Part shown: positions 30,101-40,098 of the stretch, piece by piece | How positions within the stretch are numbered: position 1 is the stretch's first letter | Layout of the letters: the number at the start of each line of letters is the position of its first letter | Source of the DNA: Caulochytrium protostelioides | Taxonomy: Eukaryota; Chytridiomycota; Caulochytriomycetes; Caulochytriales; Caulochytriaceae | Reading direction: 5' to 3' | Length of the DNA: 64,000 nucleotides | Assembly: GCA_003615045.1 (NCBI GenBank) | Contig: ML014119.1 | Coordinates: forward strand, 186,001 to 250,000 | Notes under the pieces: model-generated | What the model was told of the DNA's origin: nothing | The model's database searches: none | Seen by the model: only the letters and a program-made list of their open reading frames with translations | Position numbers and translations under genes: made by a program

Positions 30101-31228
30101 CTGCGAGTAGGCCTCAAACGAGGCGGACAGCGTGGGAAGCGGAAATGAAAGACGTCGGAGCCACAGCGCGCGGAGACGCGCAGTCCCGACCGGCCGCGGC
30201 AATGCTGGCGGCGCCACGCTCAGCAGCGACTCGAGCACCGAGGCGATGCGCGGGAACAAGGCGTCGGCCAGCACGCTGTGGGGTATGCAACGGGAGGCCG
30301 CCGTTTCCAGGAACGGAAAGAGATTATGCGGCCCCATCGGCAGCTCGCCGACCGCCAAGAGGCCCCAATGCTTCTCAGATGCCTGGATCGACTGGTCCGC
30401 GCCAACGGGCGTTGTGCGGCGGTGGGAGCCGACGGCCCAGTCCAGGACTTGCTGCCACAGCACGACGTCGTCACAGAAGGCGAGCGTCGCCAGCAACGTC
30501 GGTCCGAGCCGCGGCAACCGCTGCGTCACGACCGGCGAGAGCGCCGGCAGCGCCGAGACGACACACTGGGCCCACGCGGCGCGCCGGCCGGCCACGCGAG
30601 CCGTCGGGACGTCGGCCCACGTCCACGGCTGCAGCACGCGGTCGGCGCCAGCATCGCGGCCGGTCGTGGTGGCGGCGAGGGGATGCCGCCACGCCATGAG
30701 GATCGCGGTCGTGACGGTCGTGAGGGGCGCCGCCGCGGGCGTCGCCGCTGCGTCGTCGGCCGCGTCGTGGGCGGCGCAGAGGGTCGCGACCAGCGGCTCG
30801 GCGGCCTCGATGGCGCTGGCGGCAGGCAGGCCGGCAGTCATGGCGGTCGCGAGCAGCGTGGGCCACGCCTCGGGCACGGCTGCCTGGAGCGGGTGTTCGG
30901 CTGGGAGCGCCGCGAGCTCGGCCAGCACGCGGGGCGCCACGTCTTCGGTCCACTGCGCCATCGCGCGAGCGTCATTTGCGTCGTCATATCCGTCAAGCAC
31001 CTCATCGGTGTCGACGTCCTCGGTGGGATGCTGCCTGTTGTCAGAGGAGGGGCGCGGCCGAAACTCCGACGTCGGCAACCCCTGCGGATCGCCATCCGAC
31101 GACCCACGGGCGATCTGCAAATCCGCGTCTGGGTGATGCGCGCCGAAGCCACTCACGTCGATGTCGATCACATCATCAGCATCAGTGATGAGCAGTTCAT
31201 CGTCGACGTCTTCGAAGCCCATCGACAT
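27107..31228 (-). CDS. SART3/Prp24-like U4/U6 snRNP recycling factor
   Basis: Predicted nuclear RNA-binding protein that reanneals U4 and U6 snRNAs. The ATG at 31228 (MSMGFEDVDD) gives 1373 residues. The N-terminus is acidic. The long helical middle has HAT-like repeats, for example FEAYSQFESQHG and DAWEALVRVSRQAHDVQDYAAW. A clear RRM is at about 1178-1255 (CRLFVGGLPAALEPSQLTAL ... GRVAFVRYA), preceded by two weaker RRM-like segments (around HVWLDAGAPLAVEVV and VVTLQPLPPAAEPAAL). The extreme C-terminus, KSQADFRAMLLSEKRE, resembles the Lsm-interaction motif (SNADFAK.L-like) that ends SART3 and Prp24. HAT, RRM and C-terminal motif together support the call; each alone is weak. It is longer than human SART3 (963), mainly through Ala-rich spacers. 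Confidence 0.68.
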   Translation of the reverse strand: MSMGFEDVDDELLITDADDVIDIDVSGFGAHHPDADLQIARGSSDGDPQGLPTSEFRPRPSSDNRQHPTEDVDTDEVLDGYDDANDARAMAQWTEDVAPRVLAELAALPAEHPLQAAVPEAWPTLLATAMTAGLPAASAIEAAEPLVATLCAAHDAADDAAATPAAAPLTTVTTAILMAWRHPLAATTTGRDAGADRVLQPWTWADVPTARVAGRRAAWAQCVVSALPALSPVVTQRLPRLGPTLLATLAFCDDVVLWQQVLDWAVGSHRRTTPVGADQSIQASEKHWGLLAVGELPMGPHNLFPFLETAASRCIPHSVLADALFPRIASVLESLLSVAPPALPRPVGTARLRALWLRRLSFPLPTLSASFEAYSQFESQHGAPETYEAAMIAANAVFQQTSRWAADLADGERLLRCSAAALSSGTVGAPGSPAHVAAVARHVHLHTTQLRALARRALTPEGRAVDAATAAAVANAAGIAASSPSQGGDAACMPPTVEWAWAGWWQFVTDPVIGDQRASAWAALIVWACQTWTPATPAAAAASRRDAPQKETGRGGVAPDASGFLRFWSLFALEHCSLARSDGDVSALWLLRLDVAQLLAEDRETVLDDALAAVVVARLPPAPPAKPSRRSRGREAVAAPEGPDHAAVAAQLAPVVHDACALLSAWLAMQRVDAAVVARAEARWHALLGPWATAHPALFAQGPRVIRRAHVDTLQGLPPAAMWQSASDAWEALVRVSRQAHDVQDYAAWASRLAAANADGDAEAKADANGALSGDRIQGYVQRAVAALRWALKKTAWWSLDERWACAEALCALQRRAALPSAFDITYALGQRVRLRSEWVEAVALTAPELSIMAATLGAGQTPATDVEIVDVTPSVAPAVAVAKATAVAATMDRPSQEIDVPMANAHASDGGGGGAGALRGPAQGQKRARRVGADPLDVAHLPVRFLADRPCAAAHALHPQRAPASADRHVWLDAGAPLAVEVVQAALAAHGFATTHGRATRHGAILTFHDASAVDAFMEGHPAAPEVTATTSATVTALRASCAYSIGDHTLQFRRCVAVPPFDADDAVVTLQPLPPAAEPAALAAWLAPVRDVCLVTADLPPSDPLHGTLIAYVACDGADSAATLCARLDGRRLTDLPAAAPAAVTGAVAANGWPHPLRASWTPPRRAAPPAAADPCRLFVGGLPAALEPSQLTALFAPFGPIEQLDYPEPARHDRGRQRGRVAFVRYATAAAAAAAVDRLHGARIDADGSLSDAPRQATPIRVSIADPAAVFKPAARTASKPAPSVSRAPRDRLPTATAASAPAPPPATPTADVLAFRPRPRLRYRAVAPVTAAPAAAAPPPAPAPATNTLLPPPKSQADFRAMLLSEKRE

Positions 31229-32199
31229 GGTTGCACGGCGGCCGTTTCACGCCAGACCGGGACGTCCACGCAGCCGTCGGATGGCGGCGACGCACTGCAC
31301 ACGTGTGTTTCAGCCGACCTGCAACGCGTCCCGCGTGAGATTTTGAGATTTAGAGGGGCGAGACTTGGCGTTGGTTAGTAAAAATAAATGTCGCCGACAA
31401 GAAAGGTCCGACGCGCACCAGTTCGCGGGATCGCGTCGGTAGATAAAGACGAGTCAAGGGGGTGATGGGCCAACGCGGCGGTGAGATCCATCATGAGTCC
31501 ATCACGCGCGCCATATCCGCAGCATCGCGACGATGAGAATTCGGCATGCTTAGTGAAGGCTATCTGTCTTTCGATTTGGAGATCGCGTGCGATAATACCG
31601 CCGAGAGACCCCTGTTGCGCTTGAAATGATGTCGGAGCTCCACCGCCGCATGCTTGGCACCGATGGGTGCCCGCCCGGGCCCCAGGTGGAAAACAATGGA
31701 AAGGGGGCTGCCGCCAGCTCAAGCATGCCGATCGCGGCGAGCTCACCGAACCCGACGACAGGATATATCGACCGTATCAAGCGTATGCTTCCATGAAAGT
31801 AGTGTTCAGGCAGATAGCCAGCTTTTGGATTGTATGCTGGACACTATCCCCCTAAAACCCTGGGATGATTAGCTCGATCACACTATTTTATCTGGCCTTT
31901 GCTATATTCTACTGAACTTAACTCCAACTAAATGACGGTTGTTTTTTAAAACCTTGGCACCATTCCTTCAAAACGATTCAAAACAGAACGCATGAAGTGA
32001 GACCAGCGTCGTGAGTTTACGACACGGTTTTCTGATGGCGATCCAGTTTTACCCAACCCACCATGCTTCTCGACTAGGGGAAGACCTTATTTTCCCATAA
32101 TCGCAAAACAACACGGACCCGGACCTGCAACATCGCACGCGGTTCAACACATGTGACCATAATAAATTATAAGAGAGAAAACACGCCGTCCCCATCATA
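31229..32199. other. Intergenic, AT-richer than average, no gene seen
   Basis: 31370-32190 is noticeably AT-rich, with frequent stops in all frames. A 123-codon minus frame (31746-31375) has one CxxCGGG but no family I can name. The 3' UTR of NOL10 should lie just below 32200. Confidence 0.45.
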
Positions 32200-34845
32200 C
32201 TAGTGACCACCACGGCCACGACCACCACCACGTCCGCCGCCGCGGCCGCCACCGCGGCCGCGGCCACGGAAGCCGCCGCGCCCGGCGGGTCCGGCCTGGC
32301 CCGGCGCGCCGTTGCCGTCGCGTGGCCGCGGCAACGGCGTCAGCTTGAGGTCCTTGACGCTGCGCTTGCCGCGCTTGCGCTCACGCTCTAGGAAGGCCAA
32401 GCGGCGCTCCTTCTCGATCTGCTCGTTCGAGACCTGCGGCGCCTCGTCGACAAAGGTCATGGCCTGGCTGGCGATGCGGTGGCCGCCGGTGGCGCCGGTG
32501 CCCGTGGGGTCGAGGCCGTCGGCGCCGCTCGCGACACGCTGCCCGAACGACTGGACGCGGTGCATCGCCTTCTTCATCAACAGCGCCTGGTGGTCCCCGA
32601 GGACCTGCGCGTCGGACGCGGACGTCGAGGCAAAGTCGAGCATGCGCAGGGTCTTGGCATCGCCAACGCGGCCCGCGCGACCCTTCGCGGCCATCGCGCG
32701 GCTGTGCGCCCGTGTCTTTTGGGCCAGCGCCTCCTCGTCCTCGTCCGACGCGTCGGCCAGCGAGTTGTCGCTCGCATACGCCACATCGCCATCAGGATCG
32801 TGCACGGCCGCGCTCTTGGCGTTCTTGCCCGCCTTGGCTTTCGTGGTGGCGCCGTCGACGTCCATCGCGTCCATGGCAGACTTGGGCTTGGGCGGCGCGA
32901 GCGGATCGGCGTCCTCGTCGTCCGAGTGGAAGGCCTTCGAGCGGTTGGCCGCGCGACGCCGCGATTCCTGCATCCCGTACATATCGACCATGTCGCCGTC
33001 GCCGCGGATCTCGTCGTAGCCATACTCGACGTCGTCGGCGTCGTCGGCCGGGCGCGTGGGCGCAGGCGGCCGCGCGGGCGGTGCCTCGTCGTCGTTGTTG
33101 TCGCTCGAGTCCGTGTCGACGCCCACCTCGTCGTCCCAAGAGACGCGGGCGCCGCCCGCGGGAGCCATGTCTTCTTCGTCGTCGCTGTGGCGGGCGCGCA
33201 TGCGCGCGGCTTGGCGCTGGCGTGCGTCGTCGGTAGCGCCGTTCGGGTTGCGGGCAAGGAACTCGGCCGAGGTGGTGTCGACCGCGAAGTCGTCGTCCTG
33301 GAAGAGGTTGGCAAACCGGTCGTCGCCGGTCGGGTTGGCCGTCGTGGCACCCTCGAGGCCCGCGAGAGCAGACGCCGTGTCGCGTTTGCTCTTGCTGCCC
33401 TTGGCGAGTGCGTGACTCGTAAGCATACGCTTGGCGAGGTCGCGGTTGACCTGCGGCAGGTCCTTGGCCGACATGTTGATGCGGCCCTGGTACTTCTCCT
33501 CGACGGCCTTCTCGGCCATTTCGCGCTTGTACGCATCGTACTCGAACGGCTGCGCGATGGCCTTGGCTTTGCGGTAAAGGTGCAAGTGGATAAAGTAGCC
33601 GTGCATGTAGGCCTTGACGACGTCGGTGCCCACCAGGTGCGCAAGACCGAGCTGGACGAGTTCCGACCGCGTGACGAACTTGTAGTCGTCGTAGAAGGTC
33701 GGGGTCGCCTTCTCCTCCATCTCCTCGGTGATGTTCTCGAGATACGGGCACCACGTGGGAGCCGGGCCCAGGATCGGGGCGTAGTAGGTCTGCATGGCCG
33801 TGCCCTCGTTGGCCATCGCAACGAAGCCCGAGTCCTTGCAGATGATGAAGTCGTTGATGTTGTTCTCGGGCTCGATGTGGGTAATGGGCTTGCCGGCGAG
33901 CTCACCCGTGCGGTCGCTGTGCCAAATCTTGAGCACCTTCGCGTCGGCGCTGACGATACTGTCGGTCGGGTCATGGTAGTGGATCTGCTTGATCGGCAGC
34001 CCGTTCATATGGTCCTTAATCAGCCGGGGCTTGCCGTGGCGCAGGTCATAGACCATGACGTAGCCGTTGGAGGTGCCCGCCGCCAGCGAGAGGCCGTCCG
34101 TACTGTATCGCAGCGCCGTGATCTCGGGGATCGACGACTCCTGGGTCAGCGACGTGGCCGCAATGGCGTCAAGTACGTCGAGACCGATGTGGCGCGAGGC
34201 GACGCGACGGAAGGACCGCGGGTCCCACAGCTCGACGCCGCCCGTCTGACCGCCGAAGGCGAGCAGCTGATGGACATTCGACAGCGCGGAGCAGTTGACG
34301 CCGTGGAGATTCGTCTCGAGGGGCGTATCGAATTGGCCGATATCGAGATTGAGGCGGTAGACTTCGGCGCCGGTGCCGCCGATGATGGCGTTGCACGTGG
34401 GGAAGTGGTAGGTGATGGTCCGGCAGAACTTGGGGACGCGCGTTTTGTGGCGCACGCCGCCTTGGCCGTGAACTTCGACCGTGCGGTTATCCTGGATCAT
34501 GACGACCTTCGTCCAGTCCTCGGCGAGCAGCGTGAAATCCACCGTCTCCGCATCGCAGTGGCGCTTGAACTTGAGCGAGCTCTGGCTCAGGTCGTAACAG
34601 CGGATCTGCGGTTTGTAGATGCCGGTGGCCAGAATGTACCCGCCGTCCTCAGACTGGCGGATACAGTTGGACGCCTGCGGAAACTCGAAATCCTGCAGCA
34701 GCTCGAGCGTTGCAGCGCGCTGCTTGGCGTTCTTGCTCTGCTGTTTGGCATTGCGCGAGCCCGGCGCCCAGTCCGGCACAGCACTCTTGGCGGCCGCGGC
34801 CACCGAGTAGACCTTGACGTTGTTGGCCGTCGACACTTTCAGCAT
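32200..34845 (-). CDS. ENP2: Nucleolar ribosome-biogenesis protein Enp2/NOL10
   Basis: WD40 protein of the nucleolus needed for 40S subunit (18S rRNA) maturation. The start is the ATG at 34845 (MLKVSTANNVKVYSV), which matches the family N-terminus; the frame stays open 109 codons further upstream but that part is Pro/Ser-rich and unlike the family. 881 residues. Family blocks: ELLQDFEFPQASNCI, GGYILATGIYKPQIRCYDL, RTITYHFPTCNAIIGGTGAE, GGQTGGVELWDPRSF and the later LFLHLYRKAKA-type region. The NUC153-type segment DDRFANLFQDDDFAVD is near 505-520. The C-terminus is acidic, then ends in an RGG-rich tail (GGFRGRGRGGGRGGG). Human NOL10 is 688 and yeast Enp2 707; the difference is the disordered acidic/RGG tail. 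Confidence 0.95.
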   Translation of the reverse strand: MLKVSTANNVKVYSVAAAAKSAVPDWAPGSRNAKQQSKNAKQRAATLELLQDFEFPQASNCIRQSEDGGYILATGIYKPQIRCYDLSQSSLKFKRHCDAETVDFTLLAEDWTKVVMIQDNRTVEVHGQGGVRHKTRVPKFCRTITYHFPTCNAIIGGTGAEVYRLNLDIGQFDTPLETNLHGVNCSALSNVHQLLAFGGQTGGVELWDPRSFRRVASRHIGLDVLDAIAATSLTQESSIPEITALRYSTDGLSLAAGTSNGYVMVYDLRHGKPRLIKDHMNGLPIKQIHYHDPTDSIVSADAKVLKIWHSDRTGELAGKPITHIEPENNINDFIICKDSGFVAMANEGTAMQTYYAPILGPAPTWCPYLENITEEMEEKATPTFYDDYKFVTRSELVQLGLAHLVGTDVVKAYMHGYFIHLHLYRKAKAIAQPFEYDAYKREMAEKAVEEKYQGRINMSAKDLPQVNRDLAKRMLTSHALAKGSKSKRDTASALAGLEGATTANPTGDDRFANLFQDDDFAVDTTSAEFLARNPNGATDDARQRQAARMRARHSDDEEDMAPAGGARVSWDDEVGVDTDSSDNNDDEAPPARPPAPTRPADDADDVEYGYDEIRGDGDMVDMYGMQESRRRAANRSKAFHSDDEDADPLAPPKPKSAMDAMDVDGATTKAKAGKNAKSAAVHDPDGDVAYASDNSLADASDEDEEALAQKTRAHSRAMAAKGRAGRVGDAKTLRMLDFASTSASDAQVLGDHQALLMKKAMHRVQSFGQRVASGADGLDPTGTGATGGHRIASQAMTFVDEAPQVSNEQIEKERRLAFLERERKRGKRSVKDLKLTPLPRPRDGNGAPGQAGPAGRGGFRGRGRGGGRGGGRGGGRGRGGH

Positions 34846-36175
34846 CGTGATGGCTTCGACGAGAGTATCGAGGGGGAGGCCACAGGAAGCAGGGAGGAGC
34901 GGACCGGAGAAAGCTCCGGCTGGGGGATATCGCGACGGGTCCGTCAATCGGTCTAATGGTAGTTGGCGTCCACTCGCCGAACAGAAACAGACGGTGCTAA
35001 CCGAAGTCTGGTTGGGCGCGGACGGACGGTGGATCGGCCAAGAAGTAGGTGGTCGGGGTATTAGTATTGATGACGGGGTGTAACTGGGCGGCCGTGGTCC
35101 TTCCCTGCCGTTCGTGGGCCGCCAGTTACCCCACGGCGCCGTTTCGATTCGGGATCGAAGTTTACTCATCAAGTTAGACCCGCAGCACGGTTAACGCTTC
35201 GTAGGCGACGCCACAACTTACCGCAGGGGCCCTCCCGTGCGTGCAGGCTGACGCCGCGGCATCTGTGGCGCTCGTGGAACACCGCACCGCATACTCCGCC
35301 CCAGACTCCGCCCGCCATCGATAAGCCACGCCACGGCGCAGACCCCTCCTGCGGGCGGAGTTGCCATTGGCTCGACCAGATGGCTTAGCTATGACAGGGC
35401 GAGGAAGGAGCGATGGCTGCGCCACCAGTCCGGAACTGCCATCACGTAGATGCTGATCGCCGACACGTCGAAGCTCATTTGTTAGATGAGGAAGCGCAAG
35501 AAAACTATGAACGATTGCCGTCCATTTTATAATCGACAGCTTTTGCTGCTGATGGAATATTCATCCGACGAATCTCCCTAGAGAGGCCACCTTCACTTTA
35601 GATATCATGATTTGCGAATTCTCGACGGAGTCGGTTCCGTCGGTTCAGGCTTCACTCACCACAAAGCATACTCGCTCATCCGAAGCAAGATATCCCTCCT
35701 TTTTTCTGGTGGTGCTCATCGATCATCCTGATGCTATGGCGGGCCGTCACGGCGATGTCATCGTTTTTGCGTGACCAGCTGCTGCCGGCTGCCGACCGCC
35801 GACCGTCGGCCGGCTAGGGGATGGCAGGGCCCCACACTCCCCAGCAGCACAATGTGTGGCGCAGCGCCTCAGCCAGGAGTGGCAGGACACGGGCCAAGCG
35901 GCCCCGCTACGATCGGCACAACCGTTGTCCACATGGCATTCGTCGTGGCCACCCCTTCCCCGACGCTTCTTTTGTGCCCGCTGGGGACCACCCTGGCCCA
36001 ATCTCCGCGGGAAAGATGCGCTCCCGGGGTCGGCTTCCTCTAAGCCCGGTTGGCGCCATCACTACGAATTCTCAATCCCCAATCCCTACACAAGACCCCT
36101 TCTGAACGGGGTACGTGGCCACTCCACGTGTCCCCTTCCTCCTTCGACGCCTGCCCTTCCACTCGCCATAGCATC
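34846..36175. other. Intergenic, no gene seen
   Basis: Shared upstream region of divergent NOL10 and the PRL phosphatase. 35440-35760 is AT-richer. Nothing in the frames resembles a protein family and no tRNA is visible. Confidence 0.5.
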
Positions 36176-36991
36176 ATGACCTCGGAAAGGATACCGCAGT
36201 CCGCCGGGCTAAGCGCCGCCGCCGCCACCGCCGCCGTCGACATGCCGGCCAGCGCGGGTCTGTCGGCGGGGAGCTCGCTCGAGGCCGCCGTGCCGCGCCG
36301 CTCGCGCTACATGCAAGCCGCGACCCGTATCTCGCACCCGGCGCTGCCCATCGACTTCCTCATTACGGACTGCCCCGCGCCGGCGGCGCTGTCAGCGTAC
36401 GCGGACCAGCTAGACGGCGCGGACTGCGCGGACGTGGTGCGGCTCTGCGAGCCGACGGCGTACGACGCGGGCGCGCTCGGGGCGCGCGGGTGCACGGTCC
36501 ACGACGAGATGGCGTTCGAGGACGGCGGCGTGCCGCTGCCATTCCAGGTCACCGCGTGGCGCCAGCTCTGCCAACAAGTTGCGGCGCGGTCCGGCGACGC
36601 CGCGTCGGAACAGGACGAGTTGGCCGGGATGACGACGATCGCGGTGCACTGCTACTCGGGCATCGGGCGGGCGCCGCTGATGGTCGCCGTGGCGCTGATC
36701 GATGCCGGCGTCGCGGTCGACGAGGCCGTCGACTACATCCGCAAAGCACGGCGCGGCGCGATCAACCGCAAGCAGCTCGCGTGGCTCTTTGAGCCGAAGC
36801 GGTGGACCAAAGAGACCAAGGAGACCAAGGAAGCCGCGCGGCGCGCGGCGCAGAGCGGGCTGCCCTCGGCGCCCGTCTCGTCCAAGCGCAGCAGTGCTGC
36901 GGAGCCGTCGAATCCGGATCCCCAGGCTGCCAAAAAGAGCGGCTTGTTTGGCCGGCTTTTTGGGAAAAGGGGCTCCAAAGAAACGTCATGA
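36176..36991 (+). CDS. PRL-type protein tyrosine phosphatase (PTP4A family)
   Basis: Dual-specificity-like phosphatase of the PRL family. The ATG at 36176 (MTSERIPQSA) gives 271 residues; the longer frame lacks support. The catalytic P-loop HCYSGIGRAP has Cys159 and Arg165, with Ala-Pro after the Arg as in PRLs (HCVAGLGRAP) and not the Ser/Thr of other PTPs. The general-acid loop is FEDGGVPLP, with Asp in the PRL position, and the downstream YIRKARRGAINRKQLAWL is the family's AxxxxRRGAxNxxQL block. The N-terminal 50 residues are an Ala-rich extension. Oddity: animal PRLs end in a CaaX prenylation box, but here the tail runs on into a Ser/Lys-rich segment ending GKRGSKETS with no terminal Cys, so prenylation is not expected. 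Confidence 0.88.
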   Translation: MTSERIPQSAGLSAAAATAAVDMPASAGLSAGSSLEAAVPRRSRYMQAATRISHPALPIDFLITDCPAPAALSAYADQLDGADCADVVRLCEPTAYDAGALGARGCTVHDEMAFEDGGVPLPFQVTAWRQLCQQVAARSGDAASEQDELAGMTTIAVHCYSGIGRAPLMVAVALIDAGVAVDEAVDYIRKARRGAINRKQLAWLFEPKRWTKETKETKEAARRAAQSGLPSAPVSSKRSSAAEPSNPDPQAAKKSGLFGRLFGKRGSKETS

Positions 36992-37186
36992 AGAAAGAAG
37001 CCAAATAGATTAAAATATCGATCTCGAGGCAAAGGGACCCAACAGCGGTCACCCTTGCCATCAGAAACACAGGAAAGAAAAGGACACGGGAAAGGAGAAG
37101 TGAAGGCGCGACATCCAGAACAGGCTGTGCGTACTGGCGTTGGCCAATAAAAAACGGGGAACAACACAAAGAATCGAACCAGCGCT

Positions 37187-39277
37187 TTACGAGCGGTTGG
37201 ACGCGAGGTCGCGGCGGCGTTCGAGACGCTTCTTGAACTTGTCCTTGCGTTCGGTGGCCATGTTGATCTGCTTCTGGACGTACTTGTTTTTGGAGGACAT
37301 CATGATGCGCTCGAGACGGGCCTTCTCCTTCTTGGAGGGCAGGTGCGCGGACTGAGTGCTAAGATGTGTGTCCTGGATGTGCTGAGCACGCGTGAGGCCG
37401 GCCGCCTGGGCCTCGATCTTGGCGAGCTGCTCCTCGGCGGCGGCTGCCGCGTTCGGCTCCAGCTCCGTCTCGTCGTACGCGACGCCAGCCTTCTCGGCAA
37501 GCAGGCTCTTGACGCGCTCGGCGTCGTCTTCCTCCTGCGCGCGCGCAGCCTGGCGCGTCTTGGCCTCCTGCGCCAGCGCCTCGCGCGACGCACGCAGCTC
37601 CTGGCGCTGCTCCTCGGTCATTGCCGCCTCGGGCACATAGTCGCCGGCGCGGTACGTCACGAAGGGTGACAGGTGCGGCGGCAGCGTGGCTCCCTGCAGG
37701 TAGTCGGTGGTGGGGAGCAGCGTGCCGGCGTTGACGGAGTCGTAGATCCACTGCGGCTGGATGTACTCGCGGTCGGTGCGGCGCGTCGCGGCAATGCTGG
37801 CGACCAACGGGCGGTCCACGACCATGTGCGTGATGCGGTCATCGTCGGGAGAAATCGATGCGTCCTTATCGTCAAGCGACTCCCAGCCGACGCGGCCGCC
37901 GAAACTCTTAATAACAAACTCCAGCGAGTCGCGGAAGGTCTCGCGCGACAAAAAGAAGACGAGGTTGCCAAAGAGGTTGCGACGGTCGTTGCGCAGCTTC
38001 AGGTCCTCGGCCCAAGTGGACAGCGACGGAACAAGCTCTTCGGGGCGCGCAGGCTCCTTGAACGGCTGCGGCAGGCCCGCGAGATCAGGCACAGCACCAA
38101 GAGCCTCCTCCTCGTCCTCGGGGACATCGCCCGACGCGGCTTCATCGTTCATCTCGGCATCAGCATCGACGTCGGCATCGGCATCCCTGTTCTCCTTCGA
38201 AGAGGCAGCAGCGGCTGCCTCTTCCGTGGCCTCGGCCATCTTGGCGAGGAACGCGACCGGGAGCGTTTTGGGTTTCAGATCCGGCTGGCCCGAGGACACC
38301 TTCACGGCGCCGTCGAGCGCGCCGGGGGCCTTGATGATGGCGCCGTTCACAGCGCTGCGGACAATGAGACTCGAGAGCGGGGTCGCGCCGTTGCGGACCA
38401 TCGTTTCGTCGAACTTGGGCGGGTAAGCCCAGCCCTGGTCCGCAAACAGCTTGTAGTTAACGAAGCCGAGCACGGTCTCGTAGAGCTGGAGGAACGTGCG
38501 CATCACGCGGTAGTCGACGTCGGCCGGCATGTGTTGGACGAAGGGGAATGGCGAGAGCCACGTAATGGTCTGGCCGTAGACCTCCGCTTGGTAGTAGATG
38601 CCCTTGACCGAGAGGAAGACCTTGCGCAGCGCGCGTTTCGCGCTGATGTAGTGCGTCCACTCCTGCGCCAAGCGCTGGCACGCAAGGATGTGCTCCTTGG
38701 CAATGAACGTCGTCGTGGGCAACTTCGCAAACAGGAAAACCATTGACAACGCATCGTCTACGTCGCGGAGAGCGTCCACGAACGACGGGTATCGCTCGCG
38801 GATAACGTGGTCAAGCGTCAGTTGCGGGGCCTCTTTCTTCCAGAGCTCCGCGGTCGAGCGGTCGCCGCGGTTGGCAATCTTGGAAATCTTCTTGCGGAAG
38901 GCCGTCATCTCGCGCATGCGCGCGAGCATCGGGTCGTGCAGAAGGAACATGATGTCCTTGCGCACATAGTAGGTGCGCTGCTTGGTGCCAAACTTCTTGG
39001 GCTGACGCGGGTAAATACCCTTGAGGATGCACAAGCGACGGAACGCCGCCAGCGAGACTTGGAGCTTCGTCAGGGCTTGCGACCGCGAGATAAAATGGGC
39101 AGCCTCACCCTTGGTGCCCTATGAAAATCACCATCAACACACCGACAAGTCGAAAAGCGAGGGTGAGCAAACAAGAACTCCGATCGATACGTATGAACGA
39201 GTGCCACCGCACTTTGCTTAAGGCGTGCCAAATCGCGAGCGAAGCGAAGCCCTTACCTTCTTGATAATCTTGCCCAT
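37187..39277 (-). CDS. NOP7: Pescadillo homologue (PES1/Nop7), two exons
   Basis: Nucleolar PeBoW (Nop7-Erb1-Ytm1) complex subunit required for 27S pre-rRNA processing and 60S assembly. Gene model: exon 1 is 39277-39257 (21 nt, MGKIIKK), the intron is 39256-39119 (138 bp, GTAAGG...TCATAG, phase 0), and exon 2 is 39118-37187, starting GTKGEAAHFISRSQALTKLQ. The joined N-terminus matches Pescadillo, and the long frame alone would begin too late at CILKGIYP. The product is 650 residues. Pescadillo N-domain: CILKGIYPRQPKK and YYVRKDIMFLLHDP. The BRCT domain is at about 387-480 (NLFGNLVFFLSRE ... PQWIYDSVNAG). An acidic linker and a Lys/Arg-rich C-terminus follow. Human PES1 is 588. Confidence 0.96.
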
Positions 39278-40032
39278 CGTGGCAGATGTGCAGGGTGTGG
39301 TGGCGGGGAACGACCAACAGCAGAAATCGAACCGGAAGGTTCAGCGGCGGACGCGGCGCCGGGGAGGTGATCGGAGGGCTCCAAGCGGGAGGGGGCTGAG
39401 CACGGCAAACAACGGTGTACGCTCTCTAGGAGAAGGATGGGTATGCAGACGGCGAGCGTGGAGGGAGAGTGTCCCCAGCGGCAGGCCGGAAGAAGCAGAA
39501 AGTGTACTCGACGAGGGCAGCAAGTGGAGAGACGGGGGGATACGGAGACGACACGTGAGATAACACCGCGATGGCGTGCATCCCTCTGACTGACTGATGC
39601 TTGCGGCTGCACGCCGTTCAGCACGTATCTGCACTCGGCCCGTCTTTGTCATACCACGTCCACGACGCAACCGTACACACCGCAGCTTGATTCGTTTTTT
39701 CTCTCTCAGCCTCCTCGTCACATCGTTCAGGGCCCTCATCCTCGTTGCTCTGGTCGTGCAGGACGATGCCGCTCAGGTGATGCCCAGTGGTGCGTTCCTC
39801 GGGGACCGTCGCTCCGACGGTCAAGTCCGCCGCTCGCGGATAGGTCCTGGGCCGCTCTGCTCAGCGGTGTGCCGACGAGGCCCCCTGGCCGAGTGAGGCC
39901 AAAACTCCGCTCGTGGCGGCGTGTGGCTGAAGCTTGACCGACCGACTGACCCCCCCGCTTTGCTGCGCCACAACGCCACCGCAACTCAGCCCCTCCCACC
40001 CGGCCGATCAGATCCGCGGCAACAACGGCAGG

Positions 40033-40098
40033 GCGACGACGACATCGCGAGCGGCGACGACGACGACGACATCGCGAGCGGCGACGACGACGACTACG
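40033..40098. repeat. 27-bp tandem repeat, GAC-rich
   Basis: Two-plus copies of a unit containing ATCGCGAGCGGCGACGACG, with period 27 (ATCGCGAGCG starts at 40044 and 40071). Confidence 0.85.

Noticed and set aside
31375-31746. Minus-strand frame with CQACGGG and ARDLQIER, considered as another Fanzor C-terminus
   Set aside because: No family order, no similarity to the other three fragments, and the RuvC-III-like match is too short.
32479-34956. 825-codon plus-strand frame opposite NOL10
   Set aside because: Antisense shadow of a conserved gene, with no start context or motif.
34846-35172. 109-codon N-terminal extension of NOL10
   Set aside because: Open but Pro/Ser-rich and unlike the family; the ATG at 34845 begins the conserved N-terminus.
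37150-37185. TTCGATT on the minus strand resembling a tRNA T-loop
   Set aside because: The neighbouring 5-bp arms do not pair and no acceptor or anticodon stem follows.
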